From positions 1 to 51,590 of the forward strand of contig JACVCM010000012.1 of assembly GCA_016742125.1 (NCBI GenBank): a stretch of 51,590 bases of DNA, given 5' to 3'. Below the pieces are notes generated by a model. That model did no database searches. It had not been told where the DNA came from and saw only the letters and a list, made by a program, of their open reading frames with translations. The position numbers and the translations under genes are program-made. Each line of letters begins with the position of its first letter. Positions within the stretch are counted from its first letter, which is position 1. Shown in pieces: positions 41,807 through 50,447 of the stretch. Origin of the DNA: Sphingomonadaceae bacterium. Lineage in GTDB: Bacteria; Pseudomonadota; Alphaproteobacteria; Sphingomonadales; Sphingomonadaceae.

Positions 41807-43216
41807 CTATCCCGCAAGGCCGCTGAAAACTGCCAGTCCCAGAAATATAAGGAAGCCCATCGAATCGGTAATCATCGTCACGAAAATCGAACTGGAAACT
41901 GCGGGGTCCTGGTCCAATCGGTCGAGCAAAACCGGGATCGCCACGCCGGACAGTCCGGCTAGCGTGATGTTGCACAATATGGCTGCGCCTATCACTGCCG
42001 CGAGCGTCCAGTTGCCGAAAATTGCGCCTGCCCCCAAGCCTGCAATTACCGCGATCGTCCCCCCGATGAGCAGGGCGACGCGGATTTCGCGCCAGATCGA
42101 ACGCACTGTATTCGACTGCGTCAACTGGTTCGTGGCCAGCGCCCTGACGGTTACGGCAAGCGTCTGCGTTCCGGCATTGCCCCCGATCGACGCCACGATT
42201 GGCATTAGCACAGCGAGCGCCACCATCGTTTCGATCGCCGCCCCGAATTGTGCGATGATGAAACTCGCCACCATCGCCGTTCCAAGATTGGCAATCAGCC
42301 AGCGGACGCGGGACCTGTAGCTGTCGGCAATGGGCTCGTTGATATCGCCTTCGCCGGCACCCGACAGTTGCAGGAAATCCTCATCCGCCTCTTCCTGAAT
42401 GATGTGCACGATATCGTCAGCGGTGATGACGCCAACCAGCCGTCCTGCATCATCGACAACGGCAGCGGAGATGAGAGCATATTTCTGGAAGCGCAGGGCG
42501 ACCTCTTCCTGATCCATATCGACCGGAATCAGCGTCTGTTCGCGTTTCATGATTTCGCTGACGGGTACTTTGCGCTGGCTGCGCATGATCCAGCTCAGCT
42601 TGCAGGTGCCAACGGGCTTGTGCTGCGGATCGACCACGAACACTTCCCAGAATTCGGTCGTGAGATCGTGATTGTCCCGCAGATAATCGATCAACTGGCC
42701 CACCGTCATATGTTCCGGCACAGCAACCAGTTCGCGCTGCATGATGCGACCGGCTGACTCTTCCGGATAGGAGAGTGCGTCCTCGATGACCGCGCGGTCC
42801 TCGGGATCGAGCTCGGCGAGGACGGGTTGCTGGGCGTCTTCCGCCAGATCCTGGAGGAGCGCGACCGCGTAGTAGGTATCGAGTTGTCCCGCAAGGTCTG
42901 CGACCTGTGCTGCAGGAAGCGCGTCGATTATGTCCTCGCGAACCCAGTCGTTGATTTCAGCGAGTACTTCTGCGCTCATATACTCGCCCATGGCGACGGC
43001 GAGCGGGCCGCGCCGGTCGGACGGCGTCTGTTCGAGCAGGTCGGCAATGTCGGCTTCGTGGAGCGGTTCGACGAGGCGCTGGACCTCGGCAACGTCGCCG
43101 TCTTCGACAGCGTCCAGCACCCGTGCGACAAAGTCGCGGGTCAGGATATTGTCTTCATCGAGCGTTTCGACGATTTCACTGTCGATAGCGACGGGATCGG
43201 CATTTTCGCTGGTCAT
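41807..43216 (-). CDS. mgtE: Magnesium transporter MgtE
   Basis: A 469-residue protein with an acidic N-terminal MgtE_N superhelix (residues about 25-135), a pair of CBS domains (about 140-275, with MTVGQLIDYLRDN and GVITADDIVHIIQEEADEDFL), the connecting plug helix and five C-terminal membrane helices ending in SIFVTMITDSMGFLIFLGLA. The TDSMGFL stretch carries the Asp that binds Mg in the pore. It is a Mg-gated channel of the inner membrane. No Mg riboswitch is evident; only about 140 bases separate it from the divergent cyclophilin gene. Confidence 0.96.
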   Translation of the reverse strand: MTSENADPVAIDSEIVETLDEDNILTRDFVARVLDAVEDGDVAEVQRLVEPLHEADIADLLEQTPSDRRGPLAVAMGEYMSAEVLAEINDWVREDIIDALPAAQVADLAGQLDTYYAVALLQDLAEDAQQPVLAELDPEDRAVIEDALSYPEESAGRIMQRELVAVPEHMTVGQLIDYLRDNHDLTTEFWEVFVVDPQHKPVGTCKLSWIMRSQRKVPVSEIMKREQTLIPVDMDQEEVALRFQKYALISAAVVDDAGRLVGVITADDIVHIIQEEADEDFLQLSGAGEGDINEPIADSYRSRVRWLIANLGTAMVASFIIAQFGAAIETMVALAVLMPIVASIGGNAGTQTLAVTVRALATNQLTQSNTVRSIWREIRVALLIGGTIAVIAGLGAGAIFGNWTLAAVIGAAILCNITLAGLSGVAIPVLLDRLDQDPAVSSSIFVTMITDSMGFLIFLGLAVFSGLAG

Positions 43217-43358
43217 GTGCGGCCTCCCGTCGGGCAGATATGGTCTGGACGCGCTTCTCCTATAGCGGGCGCCTTAAAAAGCAATGATTTTGGCTTGGCC
43301 CGAGCAGTTGCTTGTCCTAGGGCGTGGGGCAATCCGCGTTCATATAAAGGAAAATACA

Positions 43359-43808
43359 ATGTCCGACGAAACCCTCACCCTGAGCCTCGATAGCGGCGAT
43401 GTCGTCATCAAGCTGCGCCCCGATCTCGCGCCCAACCATGTTGCGCGCATCAAGGAACTGGCGGGCGAGGGGTTCTACGATGGCGTGAAATTCCACCGCG
43501 TCATTCCCGGCTTCATGGCGCAGGGCGGATGCCCCAACGGCACCGGAATGGGCGGTTCGTCCAAGCCCAACCTGGCACAGGAATTCAATGCTGAGCCGCA
43601 TGTGCGCGGCGTGTGCTCGATGGCGCGGACCAATGACCCGAACACGGCCAACAGCCAGTTCTTTATCTGTTTCGACGATGCGACATTCCTCGACCGGCAA
43701 TATACGGTCTGGGGACAGGTTATCAGCGGCATGGAGCATGTCGATGCCCTGCCCAAGGGCGAACCCCCTGCAAATCCGGGCGTGATCAACAAGGCGACTG
43801 TTGGCTGA
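43359..43808 (+). CDS. Peptidyl-prolyl cis-trans isomerase, cyclophilin type
   Basis: A 149-residue cytoplasmic cyclophilin with FHRVIPGFMAQGGCPNGTGMGG (catalytic Arg), MARTNDPNTANSQFFICFDDATFLDRQYTVWGQV and a short C-terminus. The usual eukaryotic Trp is replaced as in bacterial PpiB. It speeds prolyl isomerisation during folding. The frame starts earlier, but AAGGAAA stands before ATG 43359, which gives the family start. It ends in a strong hairpin with a T-run. Confidence 0.94.
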   Translation: MSDETLTLSLDSGDVVIKLRPDLAPNHVARIKELAGEGFYDGVKFHRVIPGFMAQGGCPNGTGMGGSSKPNLAQEFNAEPHVRGVCSMARTNDPNTANSQFFICFDDATFLDRQYTVWGQVISGMEHVDALPKGEPPANPGVINKATVG

Positions 43809-43846
43809 AACCCGCAGAAACCTCAGCAAATTCCCAATCAAATCGG

Positions 43847-43883
43847 AAAGGGGGCATAGTGAAGGCTGCGCCCCTTTTTCTTT
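43847..43883 (+). terminator. Terminator of the cyclophilin gene
   Basis: AAAGGGG (43847-43853) pairs with CCCCTTT (from 43871) around a 17-base loop, followed by TTCTTT. It lies 39 bases after the stop. The A-rich left side could also let it act in the other direction. Confidence 0.75.
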
Positions 43884-44063
43884 AGGCCAGCGCCAAAGTT
43901 GACACTAACTTGTCACCCTGATCGACAAAATTCGGGCAAATTCGCAGCCAGATCATGCTCTGCGGTGGCCGCGAGGGTGACACAAGTTACGCCAATTCGA
44001 ACACCGATCGCCTGTCATTCGATCGCGATCGCACCGACACTATTGTAAATGCGACAATGAGAA
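43884..44063. other. Gap without a recognisable gene
   Basis: Together with the terminators on both sides this makes a gene-free stretch of about 320 bases between the convergent cyclophilin and EF-hand genes. It contains a dyad TGACA-CTAACT-TGTCA (about 43899-43914) and runs of GATCGC. I see no open frame, RNA gene or insertion sequence. Confidence 0.5.
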
Positions 44064-44100
44064 AGAGCGTCACCGGCAAAAAGCCGGACAGTGACGCTCT
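44064..44100 (-). terminator. Terminator of the EF-hand gene
   Basis: AGAGCGTCAC pairs with GTGACGCTCT and, inside it, CGGC with GCCG, around an AAAAA loop; on the gene strand the loop is all T and TTTCTC follows the stem. Long and nearly perfect, 28 bases behind the EF-hand stop. Confidence 0.75.
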
Positions 44101-44105
44101 CAAAT

Positions 44106-44124
44106 CAAATCCTACATTGCAAGC
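44106..44124 (-). repeat. Second copy of the 19-bp repeat, behind the EF-hand gene
   Basis: On the minus strand this is GCTTGCAATGTAGGATTTG, identical to 29852-29870 behind the ligase gene and in the same orientation relative to the upstream gene. It begins three bases after the TAA stop and is followed by the terminator hairpin. Confidence 0.65.
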
Positions 44125-44127
44125 AAT

Positions 44128-44421
44128 TTACTGCGCGTCGCCCTCTGGCGGTTCGGGAGGGCGCATCGCGGCCATAGCAGTCTTCAATTCGTCGGTTGAA
44201 ATCTTGCCGTCTTTGTCGCCATCGACATGGTCGAAATGCTGCGCCATGGGGCCCTTGGCTTCATCTCTGGCGATAAAGCCGTCCTTGTTGGCGTCCATGA
44301 AGGCAAAAATCTGCTCAGCTGTCGGCATTCCGCCGCTGGGAGGTGCGGGGGGCGGTGCGTTCTGCGCAGTCGCCGATGAAGCAAGCATCAGGCCTGCAAG
44401 GATGGTGAGTGATTTCTGCAT
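44128..44421 (-). CDS. Exported EF-hand calcium-binding protein
   Basis: A 97-residue protein with a signal peptide (MQKSLTILAGLMLASSATAQ, cleavage after about 19), a Pro-rich linker and a pair of EF-hand loops: residues 43-54 (DANKDGFIARDE) and 67-78 (DGDKDGKISTDE). Both have Asp at 1, Asp/Asn at 3, Asp at 5, Gly at 6 and Glu at 12, so both should bind calcium. Small secreted EF-hand proteins of this kind are common in sphingomonads; role unknown. An ATG eight codons earlier was not chosen because it would spoil the signal peptide. Confidence 0.9.
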   Translation of the reverse strand: MQKSLTILAGLMLASSATAQNAPPPAPPSGGMPTAEQIFAFMDANKDGFIARDEAKGPMAQHFDHVDGDKDGKISTDELKTAMAAMRPPEPPEGDAQ

Positions 44422-44457
44422 TGATTGGTCCTTCCAAAGTGACACGGTGTTGATTGG

Positions 44458-45255
44458 TCAGCCGAGGCTGAACCTGCCCTTTACGACCGTAAAACATTCA
44501 CCCGACAGCCATGCCCGGTCATCGTCCAGCCGGCAGCCAAGATAGCCGCCACGCGCCGATGCCTGATAAGCCGTAAAACTGTCACGCCCGAGCTCGGCAG
44601 CCCAATAGGGGGTCAGGACGGCATGCGCGCTTCCGGTCACGCTATCTTCGTCGACGCCCGCGCCCGGAACGAAAACCCGGCTGACGATGTCGGTATCCTC
44701 GCCCGGCGCTGTTGCGGTGAAGCTGTCATCGCCAAAAGCCGTCAGGGCCCTCATGTCAGGTTCCAGCGCCAGTACTTCCGCGGCGGTTTCATAGCGGAAC
44801 AGATTATAGTGATCCGGGTTGCGCCGCATGGACAAGGGATTGCCGCCCATAGCTTCCATCATGCCCGGAATATCCGCAGGGTCGGTCGGGATGGCCGGAA
44901 GCGCAACCGCGTAGCCATTTCCGTCCCGACACACTTCCAATATGCCTGCTTTCCGTGTCCTGAAAGTGACCCGGTCCATGTCCGGATTCTGGCCCAGGAT
45001 GATATGCCCGCTGGCAAGCGTGGCATGACCGCAAAGCCGGATTTCAACAGAGGGCGTGAACCAGCGTAGCTCATAATCGGCTTCGCCGGTGGCGTCGGGG
45101 ATGTAGAACGCGGTTTCGGCAAAGTTGTTTTCCTCGCCGATCGCCTGCAAAACCGCATCATCCAGCCAGACATCGAGTGGCATGACGGCCGCCTGATTGC
45201 CGGTAAATGGGCGGTTCGCGAAGGCATCGACGTGGAAATAGGGCAGGTCAGTCAT
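44458..45255 (-). CDS. PhzF family isomerase-like protein
   Basis: A 265-residue protein with the two-lobed diaminopimelate-epimerase fold of PhzF. It opens FHVDAFANRPFTGNQAAVM, has the catalytic-type Glu in NNFAETAFY, LRWFTPSVEIRLCGHATLASGHI in lobe one and GVDEDSVTGSAHAVLTPYWAAELG in lobe two. There are no phenazine genes nearby, so a role in phenazine synthesis is unlikely; most PhzF homologues have no known substrate. Its first eight bases overlap the end of the CDF transporter gene. Confidence 0.93.
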   Translation of the reverse strand: MTDLPYFHVDAFANRPFTGNQAAVMPLDVWLDDAVLQAIGEENNFAETAFYIPDATGEADYELRWFTPSVEIRLCGHATLASGHIILGQNPDMDRVTFRTRKAGILEVCRDGNGYAVALPAIPTDPADIPGMMEAMGGNPLSMRRNPDHYNLFRYETAAEVLALEPDMRALTAFGDDSFTATAPGEDTDIVSRVFVPGAGVDEDSVTGSAHAVLTPYWAAELGRDSFTAYQASARGGYLGCRLDDDRAWLSGECFTVVKGRFSLG

Positions 45256-46213
45256 GGAGATGGTGCTCGTGCATATCGATATGTTCTATCGAGGGTGAAG
45301 GGATATAGCCTTTTTCATCCTTATGCCCTTCCGGGTCGGGATGAATGAGGACTTCGACCCCAGGAAATTCGCGCATAAGCTCTTCCTCGATCTCGTCCAT
45401 GATTTTGTGCGCCTCCAGCACCGTCATGCCAGGATCGACCCAGACATGGAACTGGCAGAAATCGTGCACGCCGCTCGATCGGGTGCGCATGTCATGAATG
45501 CCCTTCAATTGTGGATGACGCATGGCCACGGCAAGAAAGCGGTCTTTTTTTTCTTCGGGCCATTCGCGGTCGAGCAACTGGTCGAGCGCCATTCGGGCTG
45601 ACTTCGAAGCACCCCATAGCAGCCATAAAGCGATGCCAATCCCGAAAAGCGGATCGGCCCCCCTGACCCTCAACATTGTATCGAGCACGATTGCGACAAT
45701 GACCGCGATGTTGAGCAGAAGGTCGCTCTGATAATGGACATGGTCGGCATGGATGGCAACCGACCCGGTCTTTTTGACCACGTGGCGCTGATAGGCGAGC
45801 AGCGCGAGCGTTGCGACGATAGCGATCAGCGAGACGCCGATGCCATATTCGGGATGCGCCGTGGTTTCGCCGCTGCCGAGCCGGACAATCGCGCGCCAGC
45901 CGATGAGAATGGCCGAGACCGTGATGAGCACGACCTGCATCAATGCCGATAGCGCCTCCGCCTTGCCGTGGCCGAACCGGTGGTCGTCATCGGCCGGCAT
46001 CGCGGCATAGCGGACACTGAACAGGGTCAGTAGTGAAGCGAGGACGTCAAAACCCGTGTCCGCAAGCGAACCCAGAAGCGCGACCGAACCAGTCTCCGCC
46101 GCAGCATAGATTTTGAGCGCCAGCAAGAACAACGCCATGCTGACGCTCGCCAGTGCCGCCCTCGCGGTCAGGTTGCCGTGCGCTTCGTGATGATGGTTAT
46201 GGGCCAGACTCAT
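45248..46213 (-). CDS. Cation diffusion facilitator family metal transporter (FieF-like)
   Basis: A 321-residue inner-membrane metal/proton antiporter with six membrane helices and a C-terminal cytoplasmic domain. The metal site on helix 2 reads SLADTGFDVLAS (DxxxD) and on helix 5 HADHVHYQSD (HxxxD), the pattern of the FieF Zn/Fe group. HRFGHGKAEALSAL is the family loop. Both ends are His-rich (AHNHHHEAHG and HIDMHEHHLHD), possibly an extra metal buffer. It exports divalent cations such as zinc or iron. The frame starts earlier; ATG 46213 is the family start. Confidence 0.94.
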   Translation of the reverse strand: MSLAHNHHHEAHGNLTARAALASVSMALFLLALKIYAAAETGSVALLGSLADTGFDVLASLLTLFSVRYAAMPADDDHRFGHGKAEALSALMQVVLITVSAILIGWRAIVRLGSGETTAHPEYGIGVSLIAIVATLALLAYQRHVVKKTGSVAIHADHVHYQSDLLLNIAVIVAIVLDTMLRVRGADPLFGIGIALWLLWGASKSARMALDQLLDREWPEEKKDRFLAVAMRHPQLKGIHDMRTRSSGVHDFCQFHVWVDPGMTVLEAHKIMDEIEEELMREFPGVEVLIHPDPEGHKDEKGYIPSPSIEHIDMHEHHLHD

Positions 46214-46223
46214 GAACGATGCC

Positions 46224-46820
46224 TCACGGGTAGAGCATCCCGCTTGTCCAAGCATTACCGTCGCGTTCGTATAGCCAGCGTTCGTGCAGCCGGAATTCCC
46301 TGTCCTGCCAGAATTCGATGCGATTGGGACTGACCATCCAGCCCGACCAATGCGGTGGCCGGGGGACATCCTGACCGGCAAACCTTGCCTCTACCTCGGT
46401 AAAGCGGGCCTCAAATGTTGCCCGGTTATCGAGCGGGCGCGACTGTTCCGACGCCCATGCCCCCAGCTGCGAATTGCGGGAGCGCGTGGCGAAATAGGCG
46501 TCGGCGGTGGCGTCATCGACAGGATTGGCCACGCCCTCGATGCGGATCTGGCGGCGCAGAGATTTCCAGTGGAATAGCAACGCGACATTGGCGTTGTCGG
46601 ACAGCTGCATCGCCTTGCGGCTTTCGAAATTGGTATAGAAGATGAACCCGCCGTGCGAGCCCAGATGCCTACCATGCCCCTTTAGCAATACCATCCGCAC
46701 CGAAGGTTGTTCGTCGGCGCCTGTGGTGGCAAGCGCCATTGCGTTTGGGTCATTGATTTCGCTCGCGCGCGCTTCGGCAAACCATTCGTCAAAAAGTTCA
46801 AAAGGATCGGGTCTTTCCAT
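46224..46820 (-). CDS. pdxH: Pyridoxamine 5'-phosphate oxidase
   Basis: A 198-residue FMN enzyme making pyridoxal 5'-phosphate. FMN and substrate contacts are in PSVRMVLLKGHG, FIFYTNFESRKAMQL, ALLFHWKSLRRQIRIEG, and the conserved C-terminus RPPHWSGWMVSPNRIEFWQDREFRLHERWLYER. The open frame runs 48 codons further upstream into non-homologous sequence; ATG 46820 gives MERPDPFELFDEWF as in homologues. It ends ahead of the CDF gene by ten bases. Confidence 0.97.
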   Translation of the reverse strand: MERPDPFELFDEWFAEARASEINDPNAMALATTGADEQPSVRMVLLKGHGRHLGSHGGFIFYTNFESRKAMQLSDNANVALLFHWKSLRRQIRIEGVANPVDDATADAYFATRSRNSQLGAWASEQSRPLDNRATFEARFTEVEARFAGQDVPRPPHWSGWMVSPNRIEFWQDREFRLHERWLYERDGNAWTSGMLYP

Positions 46821-46872
46821 ATGGCTGCGATAGGCTAGACTGCGCAGGGATAAAAGAGGGGAGGGGACAATT

Positions 46873-47340
46873 ATGCCGTGGGATGCGATTTTTGGATACG
46901 CCAATCTGTGGGCAATGCTGTGCTGGGCCATTTTGGCCTTCGCTCCACGGCGAGAGCTGGTCATCCCCTACCTTTTCTATGCCGGATGCGGTTTGCTGGC
47001 ACTAACATATGCAGGACTCATCGTGCCGTTGATGGCGGGTTTGATAGCCGACGGCGGTCCGACAGGACGACCGAGTCCCGATTTCACAACACCGGCCGGC
47101 GTGATGGCGCTATTCGATGCGCCTGGCGGTGCGACAATCGGCTGGATTCATTATCTTGCCTTCGACCTGTTTGTTGGCATCTGGGCGGGGCGCAATGCCG
47201 ATCGGCGCGGGATCAATCGGTTCATTCAGGTGCCGGTACTGTTCTTCATCCTGATGGCAGGGCCGTTCGGGTTGGGTCTGTATCTGATTTTACGCCACTT
47301 TATCGGGACAAAGCCGGAAAATTCCACAGCTCCGAGTTGA
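46873..47340 (+). CDS. ABA4-like membrane protein (DUF4281)
   Basis: A 155-residue protein with four hydrophobic segments (about residues 8-24, 31-56, 92-107 with GWIHYLAFDLFVGIW, and 120-142). It resembles the ABA4/DUF4281 family named after the plant neoxanthin-synthesis factor. The HYLAFDLFVG-W motif with its His and Asp is the family core. In carotenoid-making sphingomonads a pigment role is conceivable, but no carotenoid gene is nearby, so this is only a hint. It is divergent from pdxH. Confidence 0.85.
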   Translation: MPWDAIFGYANLWAMLCWAILAFAPRRELVIPYLFYAGCGLLALTYAGLIVPLMAGLIADGGPTGRPSPDFTTPAGVMALFDAPGGATIGWIHYLAFDLFVGIWAGRNADRRGINRFIQVPVLFFILMAGPFGLGLYLILRHFIGTKPENSTAPS

Positions 47341-47395
47341 CTTGACGGGGCGCAATTCCGATTTAGAGCCTTAGGCACGTAACACAGGGACAAGA

Positions 47396-48319
47396 ATGGC
47401 AGATCCTTATTCCATTTTGGGCGTTTCGAAGGGGGCTGACGACAAGGCGATCAAAAGTGCCTATCGCAAGCTCGCCAAGGAACTGCATCCTGACAAGAAC
47501 AAGGATAACCCTAAAGCGTCCGAGCGTTTCAGCGATGTCACGCGGGCCTACGATCTGCTGTCGGATCCGCAGAAGCGTGGGCAGTATGATCGCGGAGAGA
47601 TCGACGAAAATGGACAGCCGCGGTTTGCCGGCAATCCATTCGGCGGCGGCGGCGGCGGGTTTCAGGCTGGTCCGGGCGGCGCGAGTTTCGATTTCGGCAG
47701 CGGGGGCATTGATCTAGGCGATATCTTCGACGGGCTGTTCGGCGGTGGTGGTGCGGCGCGGCCGGGGGCAGGACCGCGACCACAGCAGGCACCCCCGCCA
47801 AAGGGCGCAAATATTGCCTATGAACATCTGGTGTCATTTACCGATGCGGCGACACTGACGCCGCAGCGGATAACCTTGCGCGATGGCAAAACCGTGGAGT
47901 TCAAGCTTCCGGCTGGCGTGGTGGCAGGCCAGCAGATCCGTATTCCCGGAAAGGGTCAACCCGGCCCGGGCGGCAATGGCGACGCTATGGTAACACTGAA
48001 AATCGGAAAACATCCGCACCTGGTTCGCGACGGGGACAATATCCGCATCGACCTGCCGATTTCGCTGAAAGAGGCGGTTCTTGGCGGCAAAGTGAAGGTG
48101 CCAACGGTCGATGGACCAGTCATGCTTACGGTGCCGCCTAAAACCGATTCAGGCGCAACACTTCGCATCAAGGGTCGCGGATTTACCCGAAAAAACGGGG
48201 AACGCGGCGACCAATATGTGAGTTTGATGATTCACCTGCCCAAAGATCAGGAGGAACTCAAGAAATTGGCCGAAGCGCTTGGAAATGACGATATGGTCCG
48301 TGCAGGGTTGGGTGTCTGA
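47396..48319 (+). CDS. DnaJ-like co-chaperone (CbpA type, no zinc finger)
   Basis: A 307-residue J-protein. The J domain occupies residues 1-70 with the HPD motif in KELHPDKNK; a Gly/Phe-rich segment follows (GGGGGGFQAGPGG, around residues 82-105), then the two C-terminal substrate-binding domains (TLRDGKTVEFKLPAGVVAGQQIRIPGKG; VKVPTVDGPVMLTVPPKTDSGATLRIKGRGF). The cysteine zinc finger of DnaJ is absent, as in CbpA. It activates DnaK. It overlaps the start of the YihY gene by eight bases. Confidence 0.94.
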   Translation: MADPYSILGVSKGADDKAIKSAYRKLAKELHPDKNKDNPKASERFSDVTRAYDLLSDPQKRGQYDRGEIDENGQPRFAGNPFGGGGGGFQAGPGGASFDFGSGGIDLGDIFDGLFGGGGAARPGAGPRPQQAPPPKGANIAYEHLVSFTDAATLTPQRITLRDGKTVEFKLPAGVVAGQQIRIPGKGQPGPGGNGDAMVTLKIGKHPHLVRDGDNIRIDLPISLKEAVLGGKVKVPTVDGPVMLTVPPKTDSGATLRIKGRGFTRKNGERGDQYVSLMIHLPKDQEELKKLAEALGNDDMVRAGLGV

Positions 48320-49274
48320 ACATTCTCCTCTATCGCCAGAGGCGCGCGCACATCTGCCGGCGACTGTAAATGCCAATGAAAGCGAGGCCAAATGGTTCGC
48401 AAAATTGGGCGTGACCGGTCAGATGATCGAAGTCGCCAAGCGGGTCGGGGTCGGTGTGTATAGTGACGGGTTCATTCACGCCGGAAATTTTGCCTATCTG
48501 TCGCTGGTGTCGCTATTTGCCTTTTGTGTCGTAGCGGCCGCAATCGCAGGCTTTTTTGGTCAGACGGCGTCGGGCCTGGCGCTTATCGAGGCGTTTTTCG
48601 CCACCGTTCCGCCGGGTGTTGCCAAGGCCTTGCAGGAACCGGTGCGTGCCGCGATGACGGCACGATCCGGCCCTGTGCTTTGGCTGAGCGCAATTGTCAG
48701 TCTTTGGACTGCGGCCAGCCTGATCGAGACCTTTCGCGATGTTCTTCATCGCTCTTATGGTACGACGCCAAGCCGGGCATTCTGGCATTACCGCCTTGGC
48801 TCATTGGGCGCGATTATCTGTGCCGTGATATTGGCGATGATCGCCTTTTCTGCCCAAGTTCTGGTGACCGCGACTGAACAGCTGGTCTATCGCTTCCTTC
48901 CGGCCGCGCAGACAATTGCTGGCTATTTCGCATGGGGGCGAATCATTCCATTTGTGACGCTTTTCATAGCGATTTATGTTATTTTTGCCGGCCTGACGCC
49001 GACCAAATATCGCAGCAAAATTTTTCCGAAATGGCCCGGTGCGGCTCTGGTCAGTCTGTGGTGGCTCGGTATCACAGCACTTCTTCCCTGGTTTCTTGCA
49101 AGCTTCAGCAATTACGACCTCGCTTATGGAAGTCTTGCGGGCGTCATGGTCGCACTGATCTTTTTCTATCTCGTGGGCCTTGGCTTGGTGACCGGTGCCC
49201 AATTAAACGCGGCGCTGGCCAACGCCCATGAAAATGGCCTAAGGGAACGCGGACCCGAACTTTTCGATAAATGA
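48312..49274 (+). CDS. YihY/virulence factor BrkB family membrane protein
   Basis: About 320 residues with an N-terminal cytoplasmic arm and six membrane helices. The family pattern is GNFAYLSLVSLFAFCVVAAA in the first helix, SLWTAASLIETFRDVLHRSYG, and the later NYDLAYGSLAGVMVALIFFYLVGLGLVTGAQLNA. The function is unsettled (once called RNase BN in error). GTG 48312 inside the DnaJ gene end is the likely start; an upstream ATG at 48279 has no support. Confidence 0.92.
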   Translation: MSEHSPLSPEARAHLPATVNANESEAKWFAKLGVTGQMIEVAKRVGVGVYSDGFIHAGNFAYLSLVSLFAFCVVAAAIAGFFGQTASGLALIEAFFATVPPGVAKALQEPVRAAMTARSGPVLWLSAIVSLWTAASLIETFRDVLHRSYGTTPSRAFWHYRLGSLGAIICAVILAMIAFSAQVLVTATEQLVYRFLPAAQTIAGYFAWGRIIPFVTLFIAIYVIFAGLTPTKYRSKIFPKWPGAALVSLWWLGITALLPWFLASFSNYDLAYGSLAGVMVALIFFYLVGLGLVTGAQLNAALANAHENGLRERGPELFDK

Positions 49275-49281
49275 GGACATT

Positions 49282-50109
49282 ATGAGCGGATTGATGGCTG
49301 GCAAACGCGGTCTGATTATGGGGCTTGCCAATGACAAGTCGCTGGCATGGGGCATTGCGCAGCGGCTGAAGGCGGAAGGCGCGGAACTGGCGTTCAGCTA
49401 TCAGGGCGAAGTCATGGAAAAGCGGGTCCGCCCGCTTGCCGAGCAGCTCGGGTGCGATTTTCTGATCGACTGCGACGTATCCGACATGGCCAATCTCGAC
49501 CGCGCATTTTCGACGCTCGCGGACAAATGGCCCACGATCGATTTTGTGGTGCACGCCATCGGCTTCACCAACAAGGAAGCACTGCGCGGCAAATATTTCG
49601 ACGTAACGCTCGACGATTTTCTGATGACGATGAATGTCAGCGTCTACAGCTTCACCGCTGTCGCCAAACGGGCCGCTGCCATGATGAAGCCGCTCGATCC
49701 GGAAACCGGCGAAGGCGGCGGATCGCTGTTGACCTTGAGCTATTATGGTGCCGAGAAAGTCGTGCCCCATTACAATGTCATGGGCGTGGCCAAGTCCGCA
49801 TTGGAAACCTCGGTCAAATATCTTGCGAATGATGTGGGGCCCGATGGCATCCGGGTGAACGCGATCTCAGCCGGACCCATCAAGACACTGGCGGCAAGCG
49901 GTATCGGCGATTTCCGCTACATCCTGAAATGGAATGAATATAATTCGCCGCTCCGACGCAATGTCACCATTGATGATGTCGGCGCATCGGCGCTTTATTT
50001 CCTCTCCGACCTGTCCGCAGGCGTCACCGGCGAAACGCACCATGTCGATGCCGGCTATCACACGGTCGGCATGAAGCAGGAGGATGCTCCTGATATCGCG
50101 CTGTCATGA
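49282..50109 (+). CDS. fabI: Enoyl-[acyl-carrier-protein] reductase (NADH)
   Basis: A 275-residue SDR-type reductase performing the last step of fatty-acid elongation. The N-terminus GKRGLIMGLANDKSLAWGIA is the FabI nucleotide loop; the catalytic pair is Tyr and Lys spaced by six (YNVMGVAK) with the upstream Tyr in LSYYGAEKVVPHYN; GPIKTLAASGIGDF is the substrate-binding loop. GAGG precedes the ATG by five bases. It is the usual target of triclosan and isoniazid-type inhibitors in other bacteria. It overlaps the next gene by four bases. Confidence 0.96.
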   Translation: MSGLMAGKRGLIMGLANDKSLAWGIAQRLKAEGAELAFSYQGEVMEKRVRPLAEQLGCDFLIDCDVSDMANLDRAFSTLADKWPTIDFVVHAIGFTNKEALRGKYFDVTLDDFLMTMNVSVYSFTAVAKRAAAMMKPLDPETGEGGGSLLTLSYYGAEKVVPHYNVMGVAKSALETSVKYLANDVGPDGIRVNAISAGPIKTLAASGIGDFRYILKWNEYNSPLRRNVTIDDVGASALYFLSDLSAGVTGETHHVDAGYHTVGMKQEDAPDIALS

Positions 50110-50447
50110 TGCTGGAGGGGCATAGCAACGAACTGGTTTTCCTGCTCGTTGGCTGCGCCTTGCTGGTCGGTTTGCACGGGTACTGGCACGCCAGACATTA
50201 TTGGGAAGGCCTGCCGCCGATCCTCGATGCCTTTGTGTCGATGGCGGGATTTGCTGCAATTATCGGGGCGTTTGTATGGGCTGGTCGCATTGGCAGCCAG
50301 TTTGGACACCCCCATGCAGCACGGGTATTGGCCATAGCGGTGACGCTAATCATTTATCGTGCAATCCGGACGTGGATCGGCAAAGAGCAAGCCCGATATC
50401 GCTCGGTCAAAGCACGGGAATCAAAGGGCAACGATGAGTTACAATAG
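50106..50447 (+). CDS. Small membrane protein, unknown function
   Basis: A 113-residue protein with three hydrophobic segments (residues about 10-25, 40-60 and 72-88) and a basic C-terminal tail (KEQARYRSVKARESKGNDELQ). It resembles no family I can name. Its ATG overlaps the fabI stop and its end overlaps the aroC start by 14 bases, so it is translated within the fabI-aroC transcript. Confidence 0.75.
   Translation: MMLEGHSNELVFLLVGCALLVGLHGYWHARHYWEGLPPILDAFVSMAGFAAIIGAFVWAGRIGSQFGHPHAARVLAIAVTLIIYRAIRTWIGKEQARYRSVKARESKGNDELQ

Noticed and set aside
47640..47780. GGC/GGT run as a simple repeat
   Set aside because: It encodes the Gly/Phe-rich linker normal in J-proteins.
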